Assembly (NCBI RefSeq): GCF_000091305.1
Contig: NC_013929.1
Span: forward strand, 5,580,001-5,644,000
Length of the DNA: 64,000 bases
Source of the DNA: Streptomyces scabiei 87.22
GTDB taxonomy: Bacteria; Actinomycetota; Actinomycetes; Streptomycetales; Streptomycetaceae
Direction: 5' to 3'
In this document: positions 43,786 to 51,920 of the stretch, one piece after another
How positions within the stretch are numbered: the first letter of the stretch is position 1
Layout of the letters: every line of letters begins with the position of its first letter
Made by a program: the position numbers and the translations under genes
The notes under the pieces: model-generated
What the model was told of the DNA's origin: nothing
The model's database searches: none
What the model saw: only the letters and a program-made list of their open reading frames with translations

Positions 43786-44412
43786 GTGGGTGCGAGACGC
43801 GCGCGGAAGATGTTGCGGAAGATGGAGAGCGGTGAGCCCGTGCAGCTCGTCATCGGCATGACGACGATGAAGGGGCTCACCCGACTCGCCCTCCTCGCCG
43901 GGCAGTTCGGGTACGAGTACGGGGACCTGAACATCACCGGCGACAACAAGATGGCGCTGCGTCTCGTGCCCGACCCGAGCCCCGAGGGCCGGGAGCGTGC
44001 CGAGCGGAACCGTGCGCGGTATCCCGACGCACGGAACGGGGGTCCGTTGCCGCCCGTCGTGCCCGAGGAGATCGAACTCCTCAGGGCCCGCATGCTGTTC
44101 GACCTCGGCCATCAGCACACGGACAAGGAGCGGTTGGGCCTCGCGGGTATCGGTCTCACCGGGCTGGCCTTCGGCATCGGATACCTGTTCAAGGGCGTTG
44201 CCGTCGGTGTGGCTGTCGCCGTCGGTGTCGGCAGCTGGGTCGTGCTCATGGGGCTGGCGTACCTGGGGCTCACCGCGACCCGTCGCCGCAACGTCAGGTA
44301 CACCGCCCGGCTGGAGGCCGCCGGGTTCACGCCGGTGACCGACCGGGCCGGGCGCCTGCGCTATCTGCCGCCGGGCGGCCGGCCACCGGGTCACGGCAAC
44401 CCGTTCGGCTAG
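43786..44412 (+). CDS. Hypothetical protein with two membrane helices
   Basis: 208 aa from GTG. The N-terminal 100 or so residues are basic and soluble (MLRKMESGEPVQLVIGMT, then FGYEYGDLNITGDN). Two close membrane helices follow (LAGIGLTGLAFGIGYLF and VAVAVGVGSWVVLMGLAYLG, about residues 118-165), then a basic cytosolic tail. I recognise no family. Its stop codon overlaps that of the convergent DUF397 gene by 4 nt. Confidence 0.65.
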   Translation: MGARRARKMLRKMESGEPVQLVIGMTTMKGLTRLALLAGQFGYEYGDLNITGDNKMALRLVPDPSPEGRERAERNRARYPDARNGGPLPPVVPEEIELLRARMLFDLGHQHTDKERLGLAGIGLTGLAFGIGYLFKGVAVGVAVAVGVGSWVVLMGLAYLGLTATRRRNVRYTARLEAAGFTPVTDRAGRLRYLPPGGRPPGHGNPFG

Positions 44413-44672
44413 TGCCGCCTCAGGTCGTCGACGAACGCGGACCACGCCTCGGCCCGGAACACGAGCGCCGGGCCGAGGGGGGTCTTGGAGTCCCGCACGG
44501 GGATGTGGGTGGGGTGGCCTTCGGCGACTTCGAGGCAGTTGCCGCCGTCGCCGTCGCTGTACGTGGACTTGCGCCAGCGGGCTACCTCCAGGCAGTTGTC
44601 GCCGCCGCCGCCGCTGTAGCTGGACTTGTGCCAGGTGGCGGTGCTCAGGTCGTAGTCAGGGACGCTGCTCAT
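44409..44672 (-). CDS. DUF397 protein with doubled WxKSSYS motif
   Basis: 87 aa from the second ATG, which has AGGA 9 nt upstream; an ATG 6 nt earlier is also possible. The DUF397 hallmark appears twice in tandem: TWHKSSYSGGGGDNCLEVA and RWRKSTYSDGDGGNCLEVA. The usual ending VRDSKTPLGPALVFRAEAW follows. DUF397 proteins form pairs with XRE/DUF5753 regulators (as in WhiJ/BldB-type systems), and here the regulator overlaps directly upstream. The duplication is unusual since most members have one copy. Confidence 0.9.
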   Translation of the reverse strand: MSSVPDYDLSTATWHKSSYSGGGGDNCLEVARWRKSTYSDGDGGNCLEVAEGHPTHIPVRDSKTPLGPALVFRAEAWSAFVDDLRRH

Positions 44673-45510
44673 GGGCATAATCCTGCGCCACCGCTTCGAC
44701 CATGACCAGGGACTTCTCGGATGGGAGCGCAGCGGCGGCGAGGAGTTCGAAGGTGAGCTTCAGTTGCGTGACGAGTGCCGGGTCGTCCTCCAGGCGCCCG
44801 ACGCGCACGCTCTCGAAGTACGCCAGCGGAGGGGCGTCCGCGAAGTCCATCAACCTCAGCGAGCCCTGCATGGCCGTGTGCCCGCCCGCGCTGAACGGCA
44901 GCACCTGCAAGATGACACGACTTCGTCGGGCCAGAGACGCGACGTGGTTCAGCGCCTCCGCCATCACGGCACGTCCGCCGGTCTCTCGGCGTAGTACGGC
45001 TTCGTCGAGCACTGCCCACAACAGCGGCTTTGTTGGATCGTCGAGGAGGCGGGTGCGGACCACGCGGCCCTCCACCCATTCCTCGATGGTCTCCTCCGGT
45101 GCTGTCGGAGCGAAGGCACGGTTCACGGCACGTGCGTACGCCGGAGTCTGGAGGAGGCCGGGGATCAGCAGAGGCTGGTACTCCCGGATCGCAGTGGCTG
45201 ACGCTTCCGACTCCGCCAGTTCCGCGAAGTGTTCGGGGTAGCGGGACTTGGACGCGGCCTTGCAGTTCCGGCTGAAGAAGTCCCCCGTCTCCAGCGCCAC
45301 ATCGATCAGCCGCGCGATCTCCGGCTGCAAGCGCCGCACCGCTGATTCCAGTTGGCCCACGAACGACCCGCTCACGAACAACCGCTGGCCCAGATCCTCC
45401 TGGCTGAGCCCCGCCCTCTCCCTCGCGTGCCGCAACTCCGCCCCCAACAGCGCCCGGGGCGACGACGACGGGTCCAGATCCTTCGGTCCTGGCACGGCCA
45501 CAGCTCCCAT
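44656..45510 (-). CDS. XRE-family regulator with DUF5753 domain
   Basis: 284 aa. N-terminal XRE HTH (LLGAELRHARERAGLSQEDL, then QRLFVSGSFVGQLESAVR, residues 20-75). The DUF5753 domain begins EYQPLLIPGLLQTPAYARAV and contains VLDEAVLRRETGG. This architecture belongs to the WhiJ-like family, which usually works with a DUF397 partner. The DUF397 start lies 17 nt inside this gene's end, indicating coupling. The target promoter may be its own, in the 95 nt upstream. Confidence 0.9.
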   Translation of the reverse strand: MGAVAVPGPKDLDPSSSPRALLGAELRHARERAGLSQEDLGQRLFVSGSFVGQLESAVRRLQPEIARLIDVALETGDFFSRNCKAASKSRYPEHFAELAESEASATAIREYQPLLIPGLLQTPAYARAVNRAFAPTAPEETIEEWVEGRVVRTRLLDDPTKPLLWAVLDEAVLRRETGGRAVMAEALNHVASLARRSRVILQVLPFSAGGHTAMQGSLRLMDFADAPPLAYFESVRVGRLEDDPALVTQLKLTFELLAAAALPSEKSLVMVEAVAQDYAHEQRP

Positions 45511-45605
45511 CCAGCAGAACCCCTGTTGGGGCGTCGTACCTGGCCAGGCTAGAGCCCTTCGGACACGCTGTGTCGTGAATCGGCAACCCAGCGTGGAGGG
45601 CGAAC

Positions 45606-45836
45606 GTGGAGAACAGAGCGGCAGCGACGGGGCGTAACCGGGTGCGGACGACCGAGGAGGCCGTCGAGCAACTGGACACGGCGCTGCGCGGTGTCGGGAT
45701 CATCCTGCCGTCGCTGCGGGTCGACCCGATCACCGGCGCCAGCGAACTGCCTTATCCGCTGGTCGAGTTGGGCTGCTGCAACCTTCAGGTCGCCGCCGAC
45801 CTCGCCGCCGTCCTGCGGAACGCGGCCGAGGCGTGA
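45606..45836 (+). CDS. Small conserved hypothetical protein
   Basis: 76 aa from GTG. It is largely helical (TEEAVEQLDTALRGVGIILP ... ELGCCNLQVAADLAAVL) with a CC pair. Similar short proteins are common in Streptomyces next to XRE/DUF397 genes. The function is unknown. It overlaps the next gene by 4 nt (GTGA), so the two are co-translated. It is divergent from the XRE gene. Confidence 0.7.
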   Translation: MENRAAATGRNRVRTTEEAVEQLDTALRGVGIILPSLRVDPITGASELPYPLVELGCCNLQVAADLAAVLRNAAEA

Positions 45837-46036
45837 CCCGGTCGTACGCCGTGGACGTACGCAGCGGCCGTCTCGGCGAGGTGATGGGCCGCGAGGGCGG
45901 CTACGTGCAGTTGCGACCGGTCGGGGGCGGGCGGGAGTGGGACTGTCCGCCGGACACGCTCCGCGAGGCCGCCCCGGGGGAGGTGCTGCGGGCCCGGGTG
46001 CGGCAGGTCAACGGCGAGGGGAGGCTGCCGTGTTGA
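45833..46036 (+). CDS. Small conserved hypothetical protein
   Basis: 67 aa from GTG overlapping the preceding stop. It is beta-rich (YAVDVRSGRLGEVMGREGGY, VQLRPVGGGREWDCPPDTL), which suggests a small barrel. No family is recognised with confidence. Together with the preceding gene it forms a two-gene unit divergent from the XRE/DUF397 pair. Confidence 0.68.
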   Translation: MTRSYAVDVRSGRLGEVMGREGGYVQLRPVGGGREWDCPPDTLREAAPGEVLRARVRQVNGEGRLPC

Positions 46037-46125
46037 GCGCTTGGTGACATTTGGAGGGAAGCTGTCCCCTTTGTGGCGCGGGCGTGCCAGGCTGGACGGC
46101 CACGGATCGAGGGCGGGGGACGGCT

Positions 46126-46974
46126 GTGCGGCGAGGGATGCTCGGACTGGTGTGTCTGGTGGGGTTGCTGTGCGGGTGCGGCGGCGCGGGTGACGGTCCG
46201 GGCGGCGACTCGAAGGCGACGGGGTCGGACCGGCCGCGCACCACGGCCTCGCCCTCCCCCTCGGGTTCCTCGGGCGGGGGCCGGGCGTACGTGACGTTCA
46301 CGTCCGAAGAACCCGTCGCCGCGGAGGCGTTGGACCGGGCGGCCGGGCTGATGCGGGAGCGGGTGCAGGCCGCCAAGCTGACGGATGTCGAGGTGACGGT
46401 CGAGGAGCGGCGGCAGATCACGGTGGCCGGTCCTGCCGAGAGCCAGGAGTCGCTGAAGGCGCTGGGCGCGCCGGCCGAGCTGGCGTTCCGGCCGGTGCTG
46501 GCCCAGACGCCGACGGAGGACAAGGGCCGGTGCCGGGCGGACGTGGACGCCTCCCCGTCGCAGCCGCTGACCGCGTGCGGGGAGCAGCAGGACGTCCTGT
46601 CCACGTACGAACTCGGCCCCGTGGCCCTGCCCGGCACGGATGTGTCCGACGCGGCGGCGGACGTCGACGCGGCACGCGGGGGCGGCTGGTTCGTGACGCT
46701 GAAGTTCACCTCGGCGGGCGCGAAGAAGTTCGCCGACGTCACGGGCAGGCTGGCCCGGCAGACCTCGCCGCAGAACCAGTTCGCCATCGTCCTCGACGGT
46801 GAGGTCGTCTCCGCCCCCGCCGTGACCAGCGCGATCACCGGCGGCGCGGCCGAGATCTCCGGCTCCTTCACCGTCCAGGAGGCCGAGGAACTGGCGGCCA
46901 ACCTGGACACGGGCGCCCTTCCCGTACGCCTGCGGGTGTCCTCCGTGACCACGCTGCCGGCCGGTGTCGGCTGA
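46126..46974 (+). CDS. Lipoprotein resembling the SecD periplasmic P1 domain
   Basis: 282 aa from GTG (GGGGGA at 6 nt), giving the signal peptide MLGLVCLVGLLCGCGG with a lipobox cysteine. After a Ser/Pro linker, residues 50-275 follow the SecD P1 pattern: RAAGLMRERVQAAKLTDVEV, VTLKFTSAGAKKFADVTGRL, FAIVLDGEVVSAPAV and ITGGAAEISGSFTVQEAEEL, ending ALPVRLRV. There are no SecD membrane helices. It may be a diverged accessory or a free-standing P1-like chaperone on the membrane surface. Confidence 0.8.
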   Translation: MRRGMLGLVCLVGLLCGCGGAGDGPGGDSKATGSDRPRTTASPSPSGSSGGGRAYVTFTSEEPVAAEALDRAAGLMRERVQAAKLTDVEVTVEERRQITVAGPAESQESLKALGAPAELAFRPVLAQTPTEDKGRCRADVDASPSQPLTACGEQQDVLSTYELGPVALPGTDVSDAAADVDAARGGGWFVTLKFTSAGAKKFADVTGRLARQTSPQNQFAIVLDGEVVSAPAVTSAITGGAAEISGSFTVQEAEELAANLDTGALPVRLRVSSVTTLPAGVG

Positions 46975-47027
46975 AGCCCTTCTGCCGGGCGGCTGTTAGT
47001 CTCCGAGGCCGACGAAGGGGGCAGCTC

Positions 47028-47228
47028 GTGGCCAAGGTCAACATCAGTCTCGATGCCGAACTGGTGGTGGAGGTGATGGTCCTGGCGGGCGTCGGATCGC
47101 CGCAGGACGCCGTCGAGGCGGTCGTGCGGGACTACATCGCCCGGGGGCATCGCACCGAGGCCCGCGCCGGGCTCACGGAGCAGGGCCTGCGCGAGGTCGA
47201 CGTCAAGCCGCAGGAGCCCCAGGGCTGA
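47028..47228 (+). CDS. Orphan ribbon-helix-helix (VapB-like) protein
   Basis: 66 aa from GTG. It opens MAKVNISLDAELVVEVMVLA, the RHH strand-helix pattern of VapB/DUF2191 antitoxins, and includes DAVEAVVRDYIARG as the second helix. No PIN toxin follows: the next gene is convergent and encodes a membrane protein. It may be a solitary regulator or a leftover antitoxin. Confidence 0.68.
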   Translation: MAKVNISLDAELVVEVMVLAGVGSPQDAVEAVVRDYIARGHRTEARAGLTEQGLREVDVKPQEPQG

Positions 47229-47243
47229 CCGCGGTGCCGCCGG

Positions 47244-48113
47244 CTACGGGCGTTCGAGGTGCTGGAGGATGCCGCCGACGGAGAAGCAGAGGGCGCCGGT
47301 GAGGGTGCCCCAGTTGGCGATGTCGGCGTTGATGAGGCTGCCGGTGGCCGGGCGGGTGTAGGCGGCGAACGCCGAGACCATGAAGAGGACCGAGCCGAGC
47401 TGGTTCACGGCGACGATCCACCAGCCGAGGTCGTGCGGCAGCAGGCGCGGCCGGCCGTGGCAGATCTCCACCAGGGCGAGGTGCCCGGAGATCAGGAAGA
47501 GCGCGCAGCCGATCATGTCGGGCGTCCAGATCAGACGGTTGACCTGCTGCACGCTCAGGCCCTGGAGGAAGGAGTCGAGCAGGTTGACGCCGAAGACCAG
47601 GGTGCCGGCGAACAGGACGAACGTGCTCAGCCAGTCGGCCCGGCCCGGCTCGTAGCTCCACCATCGCCAGCGCCGGGTGACCAGGACGCCCTCGCCGCCC
47701 GGCACATGGCGAGGCGCGTTGATCACCTGGAGCAGGGACACATAGCCGCCGGCGTTGAAGAAGAGGCCGCCGGCGAAGTAGATCGACGCGGCGGTGGTGG
47801 CGTCGCCCGAGCCGAACTGGGCGACGGCGGCACCCGCGGCGAACAGCGCTCCGCCGACGACGAAGACGGTGGCGGCGATCGCGTTGAGCGTGCGCAGCCG
47901 GGCGACGGCGGTGTCGTCCGCGCGGGCGTGGTGAGGGGCGGCCGCCCCGGCCGGATGGACGGTGATGAGTCCGCGGCGGCGGGCGAGCCGGGACTCCCAG
48001 ACCGCGGTACCGCCGCCGGGCGGCTGCCAGGTGAGCCGAGTCGTGAACGGGCCGGCGCCCTCGGCGTGCTGTCCTGGCTGTTCCGACAGTGGTGGCTGTC
48101 CGGGCTGTGTCAT
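47244..48113 (-). CDS. Polytopic membrane protein
   Basis: 289 aa. About six membrane helices after a 70-residue cytosolic start: IAATVFVVGGALFAAGAAVA, IYFAGGLFFNAGGYVSLLQV, STFVLFAGTLVFGVNLLDSF, and three more to the end. The repeated GG..F..G pattern suggests two related halves, as in YrhK-like proteins, but I would not assign a family firmly. No transporter motif is seen. It is convergent with the RHH gene. The 204 nt upstream show nothing notable. Confidence 0.68.
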   Translation of the reverse strand: MTQPGQPPLSEQPGQHAEGAGPFTTRLTWQPPGGGTAVWESRLARRRGLITVHPAGAAAPHHARADDTAVARLRTLNAIAATVFVVGGALFAAGAAVAQFGSGDATTAASIYFAGGLFFNAGGYVSLLQVINAPRHVPGGEGVLVTRRWRWWSYEPGRADWLSTFVLFAGTLVFGVNLLDSFLQGLSVQQVNRLIWTPDMIGCALFLISGHLALVEICHGRPRLLPHDLGWWIVAVNQLGSVLFMVSAFAAYTRPATGSLINADIANWGTLTGALCFSVGGILQHLERP

Positions 48114-48317
48114 CGAGGGCCGTCTGCCGCTGCGCCCATGGTGTCTCCCCAGGTCACTGAGGCCGGGTGCCGTCGGCCACGGACCCTGGACCCCCGTCGA
48201 CTCTGCCAGATGCGAGGGGAGGCGGCCCGGTGCCGGAGCGGCCGTTGGTCCGATCAGCGGATGCCGGGCGGCGGCCGGTGATCAGCACGCTCAAGCACGC
48301 TCCCGCCGGGCGACCGC

Positions 48318-48896
48318 TCAGACGTTCCCCATCGGCTCGATGTCCATCCGGACCGGCTCGCCCCAGATACGGGTCACGTCGTAGTCCGTGAACTCCTGGA
48401 CCAGGCGGTACGCGATGGCCGGGCGGGGGCCCCGGCGCTGCGCGGTGAGGAACAGCTCGGCCTCGCGGCGGTCGCGGCGGGGGGTGCCGCAGAGCTGCCA
48501 GACCTGGCCGTTCCACGCCTCGGGGAGCCAGCGCTGCTGGGGTTCGGGGCGGTCGTCCCGTACGCCGTAGCGCGAGGGGGCCTGGGCGGTGGGGCCGGTG
48601 GGGCGGGGAGGGCCGTAGCTGTCGTTCAGCTGGGTGCGGCGGGCGGTGCGGCGGCGGGTCTCGCACAGGAGGCAGCGGTCGGGGGCCTCCTCGTCGACCG
48701 GGCCGTTCGGATGCTCGGCGCAGCGCGTCGTCGGCTTGGCCGACGTGACCGTCTCGTCCAGCAGCTCCAGGGCGCGCTTGATGTCGTCCTTCACCTCGTG
48801 CAGCCGGGCGTCCGGCGTGTCGGCGTTCAGCGCGTCGCCGTGCTCGCCGAGGAGGCGCAGGGCGCGGCCGAGGGCGGTGAGCTGGGCGTGGTTCAC
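48318..48896 (-). CDS. Hypothetical protein with HxC/CxxC-like knuckle
   Basis: 192 aa from GTG with AAGGA 8 nt upstream; the open frame continues further upstream without support. N-terminal helices (QLTALGRALRLLGEHGDAL, then VKDDIKRALELLDETV) are followed by CAEHPNGPVDEEAPDRCLLC, a possible zinc site. The C-terminal part (WLPEAWNGQVWQLCGTPRR) looks like a compact Trp-rich domain. No family is recognised. It is divergent from the VapBC operon. Confidence 0.65.
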   Translation of the reverse strand: MNHAQLTALGRALRLLGEHGDALNADTPDARLHEVKDDIKRALELLDETVTSAKPTTRCAEHPNGPVDEEAPDRCLLCETRRRTARRTQLNDSYGPPRPTGPTAQAPSRYGVRDDRPEPQQRWLPEAWNGQVWQLCGTPRRDRREAELFLTAQRRGPRPAIAYRLVQEFTDYDVTRIWGEPVRMDIEPMGNV

Positions 48897-49011
48897 GGGC
48901 TCGGTCCTTCCCTGGGGGAGGGGGCAGGGGCATGCGGGACATCGGCGATCCCCACCACCGTGCCACACCCCACTGACAACACCTCCGGGGCCGGGCCTCG
49001 CAGGGTCAGCT

Positions 49012-49051
49012 ATGTACACTGAATGACGGGATCGCCGATGATTCTGTACAT
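49012..49051 (+). promoter_or_regulatory. Inverted-repeat operator upstream of vapB
   Basis: ATGTACA (49012-49018) and TGTACAT (49045-49051) are exact inverted copies with 26 nt between them, ending 20 nt before the vapB ATG. VapBC complexes usually autoregulate through such paired half-sites. Confidence 0.6.
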
Positions 49052-49071
49052 CGCGGGAGCCGGAGGGCCGT

Positions 49072-49296
49072 ATGTCCCTGACGCACATCGACATCGACGA
49101 CGAGGCGCTGGAGACCGCCAAGCGCCTGGGCGGGCACCGGACGAAGACGGCGGCCGTGGCGAAGGCGCTGGAGGAGTACAACCTGCGGCTGCAGCGCGGC
49201 GCCGCGCATGACAAGTACTTCGAACTCGCCCAGGAGTGGGACATCGAGGGGGCCGAGGCCGCGCATCGCGCGGACAAGGAGGCCCACCGCGCGTGA
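49072..49296 (+). CDS. VapB-type antitoxin
   Basis: 74 aa. It opens MSLTHIDIDDEALETAKRLG, then TKTAAVAKALEEYNLRLQRG: the ribbon-helix-helix of DUF2191/VapB antitoxins. The acidic C-terminal half (FELAQEWDIEGAEAAHRADK) would wrap the toxin. GGAGGG at 6 nt supports the ATG. It overlaps the toxin gene by 4 nt (GTGA), the standard type II arrangement, and sits behind an inverted-repeat operator. Confidence 0.9.
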   Translation: MSLTHIDIDDEALETAKRLGGHRTKTAAVAKALEEYNLRLQRGAAHDKYFELAQEWDIEGAEAAHRADKEAHRA

Positions 49297-49709
49297 GCGG
49301 CTATCTCTTGGACTCGTCCGCCCTGTGGCGCCTGCTCCGGGACCGGCGTCTTCACGACGCGTGGCGCCCGGTCGTCATGGACGGCGACCTCCGGTCGTGC
49401 TATCCGCAGCGCGCGGAGTTCCTCCGGTCGGCTCGTGATCTCAAGGAGTACGAGGCGTACCACGCGATGTTCGAGGACCTCTACGCCGACGTCTCCGTAC
49501 CGAAGCACGCTCCGCACTGGATCGGCGGTCTGCAGCTGAGGGCCGCGGAGCGAGGTGAACACCAGGCACTCTCCGCCGTCGATCTGCAGATCTGTGCCAC
49601 CGCCGCTCACCATGGCCTGGTCGTCCTGCACGACGACAGGGACTTCGTGACGGCCGCCCGTCTGGCGGTCGAGCTGCGCCAGCTCAACGTTCACCAAGGG
49701 CCCCTGTAG
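49293..49709 (+). CDS. VapC-type PIN-domain toxin
   Basis: 138 aa from GTG overlapping vapB. All four PIN acidic positions are seen: D7 (YLLDSSALWRLL), E42 (RAEFLRSA), D97 (SAVDLQICATA) and D114/D115/D117 (VLHDDRDF). VapC proteins cleave tRNA or rRNA when the antitoxin is degraded. The intact active site suggests a functional module. It ends against the convergent murQ gene. Confidence 0.93.
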   Translation: MSGYLLDSSALWRLLRDRRLHDAWRPVVMDGDLRSCYPQRAEFLRSARDLKEYEAYHAMFEDLYADVSVPKHAPHWIGGLQLRAAERGEHQALSAVDLQICATAAHHGLVVLHDDRDFVTAARLAVELRQLNVHQGPL

Positions 49710-49710
49710 G

Positions 49711-50709
49711 TCAGCCCGTCGTCGCCGCTGCCAGGGCCGCGCGCAGGTGCCCTCCGGTCTCCGTCAGCAGGCGGGTCGCCGTGGTCGCGTCCACGCCGCT
49801 CAGGATGGTGAGGATGGCGTGCTTGACCTGGCCGTTCGTGGCGGTCAGGGCCGTCTCGATCTCGGCGTCCGTCGCGCCCGTGGCGAGGGCGACGATGCGG
49901 TGGGAGCGGGCGCGGAGCTTGTCGTTGGTGGCGCGGACGTCGACCATGAGGTTCCCGTAGGTCTTGCCGAGACGGATCATGGTGATCGTCGAGAGCATGT
50001 TGAGAACCAGCTTCTGGGCCGTGCCCGCCTTGAGGCGGGTCGAGCCGGTGACCAGCTCGGGCCCGGCGACGACCTCGATGCCGTGGTCGGCCGCCGCGGC
50101 GAGTGCGCTGGCCGCGTTGCAGGACAGCCCGATCGTGAGCGCGCCGGCCGCGCGCGCGTGCTCCACCGCGCCCACCGCGTACGGGGTGCGACCCGAGGCG
50201 GAGACACCGACCACCGTGTCGTCGGGCGTCAGCCCCAGCGCGTCGAGGTCGGCGCGGGCCAGTTCCGCCGAGTCCTCCGCCCCCTCGATCGAGGTGACCA
50301 CCGCCTCCCGGCCGCCCGCGATCAGGCCCATGACCTGCGAGGGCGCGGTGTTGAACGTCGGTGGGCACTCGGACGCGTCCAGGACACCCAGCCGCCCGGC
50401 CGTACCCGCTCCCGCGTAGACGAGCCGGCCGCCCCGCGCCATCCGCTCCGCGATCGCGTCGATGGCCGCCGCGATCAGCGGCAGCTGCGCGGCGACCGCC
50501 GCCGGCACGGTCGCGTCCTCGGCGTTCATCAGCTTCGCGATGTCGAGCGTCGGCAGCTGATCGATGTCGGCCAGCTCCGGCCGGAACGCCTCGGTCGTCA
50601 GCGACTCCAGCTCGGCGCGCACGGCGAGGTGGTTGGAGAGGGCGTCGGCGGTGGCATCGGCGGCATCGGCGGTGGTGTCGGAGGAGGCGGGAGGCGGGGT
50701 GGGGGGCAT
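49711..50709 (-). CDS. murQ: N-acetylmuramic acid 6-phosphate etherase
   Basis: 332 aa. The SIS-domain signature is GRLVYAGAGTAGRLGVLDAS followed by ECPPTF, the family hallmark. GVSASGRTPY and TGSTRLKAGTAQKLVLNMLS complete the sugar-phosphate site. MurQ cleaves the lactyl ether of MurNAc-6-P to GlcNAc-6-P, which NagA in this window could then use. It lies downstream of the MurR-type regulator in the same orientation (172-nt gap). Its stop is only 1 nt from the vapC stop. Confidence 0.95.
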   Translation of the reverse strand: MPPTPPPASSDTTADAADATADALSNHLAVRAELESLTTEAFRPELADIDQLPTLDIAKLMNAEDATVPAAVAAQLPLIAAAIDAIAERMARGGRLVYAGAGTAGRLGVLDASECPPTFNTAPSQVMGLIAGGREAVVTSIEGAEDSAELARADLDALGLTPDDTVVGVSASGRTPYAVGAVEHARAAGALTIGLSCNAASALAAAADHGIEVVAGPELVTGSTRLKAGTAQKLVLNMLSTITMIRLGKTYGNLMVDVRATNDKLRARSHRIVALATGATDAEIETALTATNGQVKHAILTILSGVDATTATRLLTETGGHLRAALAAATTG

Positions 50710-50881
50710 GGCGGCTCATTCCGTACGGGGCGGTGCGGTGGTACGCCGGTGCTGCGCGGGCGACCGGGGGCGGCGGTGCCTTACGGGCCTGGTTGGTGCT
50801 GTGTGGTGCGTGGTGCGTGGGCGGGGCAGGTGTGTGGTGGCTGACCTGGACGGCCCGGCGGGGCGCTCGTCTCCGGGCTTC

Positions 50882-51865
50882 CTACCGCGACGGGCCCCCG
50901 GTGCGGTGCCGGTGCGCCAACGCCTCGTACGACGCCGACAGCGCGGGCGCCGCCGACTCGTAGGTCCGCTGTGCCACCCCGACGAACAGGCAGTCCACCA
51001 CCAGCAGCTGACTCGTCCGGGACGACATCGCGGCCGGTCTCAGCTCGCTCTCCCGGGCCGTGGACGTCGTCAGGACGTGGTCGGCGTACTGGGAGACCGG
51101 TCCGTCCGGCCGCCCGGTGATCGCTATCGTCGTCGCCCCGTGGTCGAAGGCGACCCGCAGCGGCTCGATGACGTCGCCCGTCGAGCCGGAGTGGGTGATC
51201 GCCACGGCCACGTCCTTCGCACGGAGCTGCACCGCGTTGGTGACGGCGAGGTGCGGGTCGCTGTGCGCGTGGGCTATCAGTCCTATGCGGAGCAGCTTCT
51301 GCGTGAGGTCCTGGGCGACGAGCCCGGACGCGCCGACGCCGTAGATGTCTATGCGACGGGCCCCGGCCAGCGCTCCGACCGCCGCGCCGAGCTGGCCCAT
51401 GTCGAGTCCGGCGGCCGTGTCCGCGAGGGTCTGCTGCTCGTCGTAGGCGAGCTTGGCGACCACGTCGGACAGCGGGTCGTCGACCGCGATGTCGGCCGTG
51501 ACCGAGGGGGCGCGGCCCGACTGCTGGTGGGCGGCGAGACCGGCGAGGGCGAGCCGCAGGTCGCGGTAGCCGGGGTAGCCGAGGAGGCGGGCCGTGCGGA
51601 CGACCGTCGCCTCGCTGGTGCCGGTCAGCTCGGCGAGGCCGGTGACCGTGAGGGCGGCGCAGGCCGCCGGGTCGTTCGCGACGGCCTCCGCTACGCGCTG
51701 CATGGAACGGGTCATGGACGGGGCCAGCGTCCGCACCTTCGCCGCGAGGGCGGCGGGGGCGGGGGGTGCGGACGACGTGGTGGGGGACCCGCTCCGCCCC
51801 TCGGCGGGGCGGGTCGCGCCCTGTCCCGCCGCGGCTGCGAAAATTTCCTTCACGTCATCACTCAC
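50882..51865 (-). CDS. murR: MurR/RpiR-family regulator
   Basis: 327 aa from GTG. N-terminal HTH_6 domain (MQRVAEAVANDPAACAALTV, GLAELTGTSEATVVRTARLL) and C-terminal SIS domain (RIDIYGVGASGLVAQDLTQK, VAITHSGSTGDVIEPLRVAF). The SIS part senses a sugar phosphate, likely MurNAc-6-P given murQ next to it. No ribosome binding site precedes the GTG, so the mRNA may be leaderless. An A+T-rich palindrome 5 nt before the start is a likely autoregulatory site. Confidence 0.9.
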   Translation of the reverse strand: MSDDVKEIFAAAAGQGATRPAEGRSGSPTTSSAPPAPAALAAKVRTLAPSMTRSMQRVAEAVANDPAACAALTVTGLAELTGTSEATVVRTARLLGYPGYRDLRLALAGLAAHQQSGRAPSVTADIAVDDPLSDVVAKLAYDEQQTLADTAAGLDMGQLGAAVGALAGARRIDIYGVGASGLVAQDLTQKLLRIGLIAHAHSDPHLAVTNAVQLRAKDVAVAITHSGSTGDVIEPLRVAFDHGATTIAITGRPDGPVSQYADHVLTTSTARESELRPAAMSSRTSQLLVVDCLFVGVAQRTYESAAPALSASYEALAHRHRTGGPSR

Positions 51866-51869
51866 ATAA

Positions 51870-51883
51870 TGAAAGATATTTTC
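51870..51883 (-). promoter_or_regulatory. Candidate MurR operator
   Basis: TGAAAGATATTTTC is nearly palindromic and A+T-rich in a very G+C-rich genome; it resembles the GAAA-N-TTTC type boxes of RpiR regulators. It lies 5 nt upstream of the murR GTG, probably overlapping the -10. Confidence 0.5.
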
Positions 51884-51920
51884 TGTCCGGCCCTGTGGTC
51901 AAGGGCCGCACAATGGATGC

